A stretch of DNA of 48,433 nt from contig JASBYY010000019.1 of assembly GCA_029983675.1 (NCBI GenBank), positions 1-48,433 of the forward strand, given 5' to 3'. Source of the stretch: Bacteroidales bacterium (GTDB taxonomy: Bacteria > Bacteroidota > Bacteroidia > Bacteroidales > F082). The notes beneath the pieces were generated by a model, which was given only the letters and a program-made list of their open reading frames with translations, was not told the origin of the DNA and ran no database searches. Made by a program: the position numbers and the translations under genes. Every line of letters starts with the position of its first letter. Position 1 is the stretch's first letter. Of the stretch, positions 44,450 to 48,433 are shown in pieces.

Positions 44450-47035
44450 TCAGTTCTCGAAGACCAAAGCCCTGTCTTTCACACTGACAAGGATAGGTTT
44501 GCTTTTGTCCACCTTGTCGGCCAGAATGAGCTTGGACAATTCGTTGAGCAGTTCGCGCTGCATCATGCGTTTCACAGGACGCGCCCCATATTGCGGATCG
44601 TAGCTTTGACGGGTAATCAAGTCAACAGCGGCATCCGTGATATTGATTTCTATATCATTGTCTTTCAACATCTTTTGTATCTGCACAAACTGCAAACGCA
44701 CCACTTCGGCAATCTGTTCTTCGGTAAGCGCACGGAACATGATAATGTCGTCAACACGGTTCAAGAACTCTGGACGCATGAACTTTTTCAGTTCTTCCAT
44801 CACTTGGTTGCGCGTCTTCTCAAATGTTGCTTCGTCATCGCCATTTCCGGCGGAAAGATTGTGCTGTATGATGGCAGATCCGATATTGGAGGTCATGATG
44901 ACGATGGTGTTCTTAAAGTCGGCCACACGTCCCTTGTTATCAGTCAGACGGCCATCGTCGAGCACTTGCAGCAGGATATTGAACACATCGGGGTGCGCCT
45001 TTTCGATTTCGTCGAGCAGGATGACGGAATAAGGCTTGCGGCGCACGGCTTCGGTGAGCTGTCCACTTTCTTCATAGCCCACATATCCTGGAGGCGCTCC
45101 GATGAGGCGCGAAACGGTGTGACGTTCCTGATACTCCGACATGTCGATGCGCACCATGGCGTTTTCATTGTCGAACAGGAACTCAGCAAGCGCCTTGGCC
45201 AATTCCGTCTTGCCAACGCCTGTGGTCCCCATAAAGATGAACGATCCTATGGGACGTTTGGCATCCTGCAAACCGGCACGGCTGCGGCGTATGGCGTCAG
45301 AAACAACGCGGATGGCTTCATCCTGTCCCACCACACGCTTGTGCAGTTGCTCTTCGAGATGCAACAATTTTTCACGCTCGCTTTGCATCATCTTGGTGAC
45401 AGGGATTCCTGTCCACCTTGATACGATTTCCGCCACATCGTCGGCTCCTACCTCCTCATCCACCAAAGGATGCTCTCCCTGCACCTTGCCCAGATCCGCC
45501 TTAGCTTGTTCGATGGCGGCTTCCGAAGCCCTGATCTTTCCGTAGCGCAGCTCGGCCACCTTACCGTAGTCGCCGTCGCGTTCGGCCACCTCGGCCTCAT
45601 GGCGGAAACGCTCAATGTTGTTTTTCTCGGCTTGGATCATCTCCACATAGTGGCGTTCGGTCTCCCACTTCGACTTGATTTCGTTCCGCTTCTCGTTCAG
45701 CTCCGCCAACTCACGGCCTATCTCCTCCACTTTCTTCACGTTGTTCTCGCGCTTAATGGCTTCGCGCTCGATTTCGAGCTGACGGATGGCGCGTTCAACG
45801 TCTTCTAACTCCTCCGGTACCGAGTCGATTTGCAAGCGCAAGCGTGCAGCAGCTTCATCTATCAAGTCGATGGCCTTATCAGGCAGATAACGGTCGGAGA
45901 TGTAACGCACCGACAATTGTGCCGCAGCAATGATGGCTTCATCGAGAATGCGGATGTGATGGTGGGTCTCATAGCGTTCTTTCAAGCCGCGCAAAATAGA
46001 GATGGTGGAAGCCATGTCGGGCTCATCGACCATGACGATTTGAAAACGTCGCTCCAAAGCCTTGTCTTTCTCGAAATACTGCTGGTATTCTTTCAAGGTG
46101 GTGGCACCGATGGCTTTCAGCTCGCCCCGCGCCAATGCCGGTTTCAGGATGTTGGCTGCATCCATTGCGCCTTCACCGCCTCCGGCACCTACCAAGGTGT
46201 GGATCTCATCGATGAAAAGAATCACCTCGCCATCGCTCTCCACCACTTCCTTGATGACGTTTTTCAGCCTCTCCTCAAACTCGCCTTTGTATTTGGCACC
46301 CGCCACCAAAGCGCCCATGTCGAGGGAAAACACCGTCTTGGTCTTCAGGTTTTCAGGAACATCTCTGTTTACGATACGTTGCGCCAGGCCCTCCACAATG
46401 GCGGTCTTGCCCACACCGGGTTCTCCAATCAGAATCGGGTTGTTTTTAGTGCGCCGCGACAAGATTTGCAACACACGGCGAATCTCTTCGTCGCGACCGA
46501 TGACGGGATCGAGTTTGCCTGCCGAAGCCAACTCGTTCAAGTTGCGTGCAAAACGGTTCAACGAGTCGTAGTTCTGTTCTGCCGACTGCGAATCGACTTT
46601 CTTGCCTTTGCGAAGCTGCTGAATGGCTTTCACCAATTCGTCACGACGCACGCCATGGTCTTTCAACAGGGCCGAAGCCGTTCCGCCGCCATCGAAAACC
46701 GCCAGCAGCAAATGGTCGATAGACACATAGTCGTCGCCCATTTTTTTGATGACATTCAACGCCTCGTTGAAAGTCTTCGACACCTCGTTGGAATAATACA
46801 GTTCTCCCCCGCTCACCTTGGGCTGTGCCGCAATATTACGGTCCAATTCGGCATTCAGGCCGTCCACATTGACACCAAGTTTCTTCAACAGGTTCGGAAC
46901 CATGTAATCGTCGGCAAGTATCATCCCTTTCAACAAGTGGATGTTTCCCACCGTCGGATTCTGATTGGAAGTCGCAATTTCCTGCGCTTTCTGGATGGCT
47001 TCCTGTGATTTGATTGTGAATTGATTGATATTCAT
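44450..47035 (-). CDS. clpB: ATP-dependent chaperone ClpB
   Basis: An 861-residue disaggregase. Clp-N repeat domain (about 1-145; FTIKSQEAIQKAQEIA), first AAA+ module with Walker A GEPGVGKTAI and Walker B VILFIDEIHTLVGAGG, the middle coiled coil (about 405-525, rich in Glu/Lys/Arg), second AAA+ module with Walker A GTTGVGKTEL and Walker B VILLDEIEKAHPDV, and a C-terminal domain with YDPQYGARPVKR. No IGF-type ClpP-binding loop is seen, so it is ClpB rather than ClpA/C. Together with DnaK it rescues aggregated proteins after heat stress. ATG 47035 (MNINQFT) fits the family better than 47062. No promoter box was recognised upstream. Confidence 0.96.
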   Translation of the reverse strand: MNINQFTIKSQEAIQKAQEIATSNQNPTVGNIHLLKGMILADDYMVPNLLKKLGVNVDGLNAELDRNIAAQPKVSGGELYYSNEVSKTFNEALNVIKKMGDDYVSIDHLLLAVFDGGGTASALLKDHGVRRDELVKAIQQLRKGKKVDSQSAEQNYDSLNRFARNLNELASAGKLDPVIGRDEEIRRVLQILSRRTKNNPILIGEPGVGKTAIVEGLAQRIVNRDVPENLKTKTVFSLDMGALVAGAKYKGEFEERLKNVIKEVVESDGEVILFIDEIHTLVGAGGGEGAMDAANILKPALARGELKAIGATTLKEYQQYFEKDKALERRFQIVMVDEPDMASTISILRGLKERYETHHHIRILDEAIIAAAQLSVRYISDRYLPDKAIDLIDEAAARLRLQIDSVPEELEDVERAIRQLEIEREAIKRENNVKKVEEIGRELAELNEKRNEIKSKWETERHYVEMIQAEKNNIERFRHEAEVAERDGDYGKVAELRYGKIRASEAAIEQAKADLGKVQGEHPLVDEEVGADDVAEIVSRWTGIPVTKMMQSEREKLLHLEEQLHKRVVGQDEAIRVVSDAIRRSRAGLQDAKRPIGSFIFMGTTGVGKTELAKALAEFLFDNENAMVRIDMSEYQERHTVSRLIGAPPGYVGYEESGQLTEAVRRKPYSVILLDEIEKAHPDVFNILLQVLDDGRLTDNKGRVADFKNTIVIMTSNIGSAIIQHNLSAGNGDDEATFEKTRNQVMEELKKFMRPEFLNRVDDIIMFRALTEEQIAEVVRLQFVQIQKMLKDNDIEINITDAAVDLITRQSYDPQYGARPVKRMMQRELLNELSKLILADKVDKSKPILVSVKDRALVFEN

Positions 47036-47223
47036 ATTGTTTACTATTATATTTTCATACAATTTCGATGTTTAAGCTCCATCAAAAAACCAACCAATAG
47101 GAATAATCGGAAAAATTGTCATGCAAGCTGACACAATGTCGCTTCAAAAGGGATTATGGTCAATAAAAGCACTTGGCGCAGGGTTTCTGGGCATGAGTGA
47201 TTCTATTAAGTTATTACTGGTAG

Positions 47224-47415
47224 TGAGGAGATGCTGGATCAAGTCCAGCATGACTGAATACTGATGTGGCGAAATGGCACAGCTCAATCAGACTCATAAT
47301 ATTTCTCCTCTCGTGTCATTCCGTGCCATGTCCCAAACTCAGTCATTCCGTGCTTGACACGGAATCTCCATTTGAGGAGATGCCGCGTCGGGGCGCAGCA
47401 TGACTGGATCCTGAC
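47224..47415. repeat. REP-like palindromic repeat cluster
   Basis: At least three palindromes. 47231-47251 is a perfect 8-bp stem, ATGCTGGA/TCCAGCAT with loop TCAAG. 47346-47365 is ATTCCGTG/CACGGAAT with loop CTTGA. 47380-47401 is ATGCCGCG/CGCAGCAT with one mismatch. The first and third share their flanks (TGAGGAGATGC before, AGCATGACTG after) but differ in the stem. The second matches the left-edge repeat at 1090-1113. Confidence 0.75.
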
Positions 47416-47426
47416 GGAGCATAGCA

Positions 47427-47620
47427 TAACGAGCTATACATCCAAAATCAAGGCGATTTCCAATGTGTTTATCACGTTCATAACCGGTGAAATAAAAACC
47501 TCCTATTGCCACATTGGCCGAAATGCTTTTTATAACAGACTTCCGCACCTATTCCTATCCAACCGCCAAGATTAGCACCCAATCGAAGACCTGCCTACAC
47601 CGAGGCGTAATCTGGGCAAA
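47427..47620 (-). pseudogene. Remnant of an outer-membrane protein, paralogue of the adjacent gene
   Basis: Reverse-strand frames contain LGANLGGWIGIGAEVCY (upstream) and, one frame over, SANVAIGGFYFTGYE then HIGNRLDFGCIARY. They line up with YVGMGTGTNLGATTGLGTEIRY and following strands of the intact barrel gene at 47677-48183. The stretch just before (around 47606-47614, CAGATTACG) matches the CAG-GTT-ACC following that gene's signal peptide. The open part ends in the palindromic repeats, so it is frameshifted, lacks a signal peptide and is truncated at its 3' end. Confidence 0.7.
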
Positions 47621-47676
47621 CCGCTATCTGATGGCCTAACAATAATACGATTGTAGCAATGTGTTTTTATGACTGA

Positions 47677-48183
47677 CTATTTTTTGCGTGTAATAAAATC
47701 CCAACCGACAATGAAGCCGAATCTTGGAAAAAAAGAGTTTATTTCTTTTTTGTCGGTCACACCAACAAACCCCATTCCATAAAGCCCTTTGTAGAAACGC
47801 CAGCGGTATCCTGTCGTAAAAGAAAAGCCCCAACGTTTTTTGAACAAGCGTTCTCCATCGGAACAGCCTTTGCAAGTTCCGGAACCCTCGCTGATAACGC
47901 CATAGTTTGCACCGAGAAACCATCCTTTTACCGGATAGACTTTCAGTCCCACATCCCAGCCAAATGGCGAATCAGAATCAGGGTGATGACCAGTGTCATT
48001 TATCCATGCAGAACCAAAAGCCGCATTAACTGAAACAATCTCGTAACGGATTTCTGTTCCCAAACCAGTGGTTGCTCCTAAATTGGTACCCGTTCCCATC
48101 CCTACATACACCGAAGGGGTAACCTGCGCAAAGGCCGCTATCTGAAGGACTAATAGTACTATTAATGTGGCAAGGTTTTTCAT
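47677..48183 (-). CDS. Small exported barrel-like protein
   Basis: A 168-residue protein with a signal peptide (about 1-20, ending FAQ). The mature part consists of short strands, many with Gly/aromatic alternation (VYVGMGTGTNLGATTG, EIVSVNAAFGSAW, WDVGLKVYPVKGWFLGANYG, RWGFSFTTGYRWRF, GLYGMGFVGVT), and ends FGFIVGWDFITRKK. This fits a small outer-membrane or surface barrel. CKGCSDG near residue 110 holds a Cys pair. ATG 48183 is chosen over 48276 and 48219 because a promoter box (48198-48205) lies between and the signal peptide begins here. A decayed copy lies just downstream. Confidence 0.75.
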   Translation of the reverse strand: MKNLATLIVLLVLQIAAFAQVTPSVYVGMGTGTNLGATTGLGTEIRYEIVSVNAAFGSAWINDTGHHPDSDSPFGWDVGLKVYPVKGWFLGANYGVISEGSGTCKGCSDGERLFKKRWGFSFTTGYRWRFYKGLYGMGFVGVTDKKEINSFFPRFGFIVGWDFITRKK

Positions 48184-48197
48184 GGCCAATTTGTATT

Positions 48198-48205
48198 CAA
48201 AATTA
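48198..48205 (-). promoter_or_regulatory. -7 box of the small barrel gene
   Basis: Reverse-strand TAATTTTG, 14 bases before ATG 48183, so the leader would be only a few bases long. Confidence 0.6.
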
Positions 48206-48299
48206 GTACTCGTTTTCATTTCGCCATCTGGCTGTGAATAAATTCGCAAGATTCGTGCCATTTTCTTGGACTTCATCTGAAGCGAGGAACCGTCGGCTT

Positions 48300-48433
48300 C
48301 TACTCTTTCACGAACTTCCCTTGCAGCACCGTGTTTTCCGCGTTGTAGATCCGGTAGGCGTACACTCCTGCGGGCAGGCCGCCCACGCCCACGGTGAGCA
48401 CGTTGCCTTGGCCGCGGATGATGCGGTCCAAGC
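48300..48433 (-). CDS. C-terminal end of a T9SS cargo protein (partial)
   Basis: The reverse strand is open from the window edge for 44 codons to TAG at 48300-48302. The end reads LTVGVGGLPAGVYAYRIYN then LQGKFVKE, the last strands of a type A T9SS sorting domain (LPAGVY...L...GKFVK pattern). The protein is therefore exported by T9SS and probably held on the surface; what precedes it lies outside the window. The GC content here, about 65 percent by eye, is well above the rest of the window. Confidence 0.8.
   Translation of the reverse strand, partial: LDRIIRGQGNVLTVGVGGLPAGVYAYRIYNAENTVLQGKFVKE

Larger units (their letters stand above)
47063..47676. other. Intergenic region with palindromic repeats and a gene remnant
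   Basis: About 610 bases with no intact gene. Positions 47224-47415 hold REP-like palindromes and 47427-47620 a decayed outer-membrane gene, both listed separately. The stretch 47063-47220 shows nothing recognisable. Confidence 0.6.

Noticed and set aside
44309..45421. 370-codon plus-strand frame
   Set aside because: It is an antisense shadow of clpB; the His/Leu/Phe-rich composition is typical of such shadows.
45830..47008. 392-codon plus-strand frame
   Set aside because: Also antisense to clpB, with no recognisable domain.
47224..47415. CRISPR array
   Set aside because: Repeats are palindromic, unequal in sequence and spacing, with no constant spacer length and no cas genes nearby.

Overview
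The window reads as chromosomal DNA of an uncultured member of the Bacteroidota, most likely Bacteroidales. Evidence: most transcription units start at the phylum-type promoter (a -33 TTG/TTTG and a -7 TAnnTTTG about 19-20 bases apart) with no Shine-Dalgarno sequences; there are two type IX secretion (T9SS) C-terminal sorting domains; several genes are Bacteroidota-typical (TGS-type nucleoside kinase, Cys-less PurF relative, DUF4831 protein, YciH/SUI1, FeoA-FeoB fusion plus small Cys-rich partner); and LPS genes (kdsA, gmhA, gmhB) mark a Gram-negative envelope. There is no prophage, IS element, CRISPR array or rRNA.

Layout. 1-732: N-terminal half of a nucleoside kinase running off the left edge. 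733-1402: gene-poor, with a palindromic repeat. 1403-4008: TPR histidine kinase plus NarL-type regulator, then a secreted beta-helix protein (4148-5491). 5848-8759: TMEM43-like membrane protein, a tiny beta-grasp-like protein and a lipoprotein 5'-nucleotidase, closed by a strong bidirectional terminator. 8827-12892 (minus): an outer-membrane barrel, a TPM-domain/zinc-ribbon protein and two unassigned exported proteins. 13236-15941: ferrous iron uptake (feoAB fusion plus Cys-rich protein), with dyad operators at its promoter. 16036: smpB from an apparently leaderless promoter. 16777-22305: a four-gene AT-richer operon (fibre-like exported protein with a slippery A7 frameshift, T9SS-exported GH5-like hydrolase, AlgI-type MBOAT acyltransferase, AlgJ-like SGNH protein).

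22445-27001: periplasmic thioredoxin, barrel protein, beta-helix lipoprotein and M23 peptidase. 27178-32636: LTA-synthase-like membrane protein with altered metal ligands, overlapping DagK-type lipid kinase and SUI1 genes, MscS channel and an HSL-type hydrolase. 32714: kdsA. 33647-37560 (minus): DUF4831 protein, sodium:solute symporter, gmhB-like, gmhA. 37801: very acidic protein with an ExoX-C-like motif. 38331-40933 (minus): GT2 glycosyltransferase, SRP RNA, PurF relative. 41072-42394: multiply broken ArsB/SLC13-type permease pseudogene. 42612-43370: Sua5/YciO protein and tRNA-Lys(UUU). 43445-47035 (minus): GufA-type ZIP transporter and clpB. 47063-48433: palindromic repeats, a decayed duplicate of an outer-membrane gene beside its intact copy, and the GC-rich C-terminal end of a T9SS cargo protein.

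Working together: much of the window serves the envelope (Kdo and heptose supply for LPS, lipid recycling, peptidoglycan hydrolysis, glycan acetylation, surface proteins); the rest is housekeeping (ribosome rescue, SRP, tRNA modification, chaperone, nucleotide metabolism) and metal uptake. The least expected signals are the acetylation/GH5 operon with its frameshift, the LtaS-like protein with replaced metal ligands, and the paired dyads at the feo promoter.
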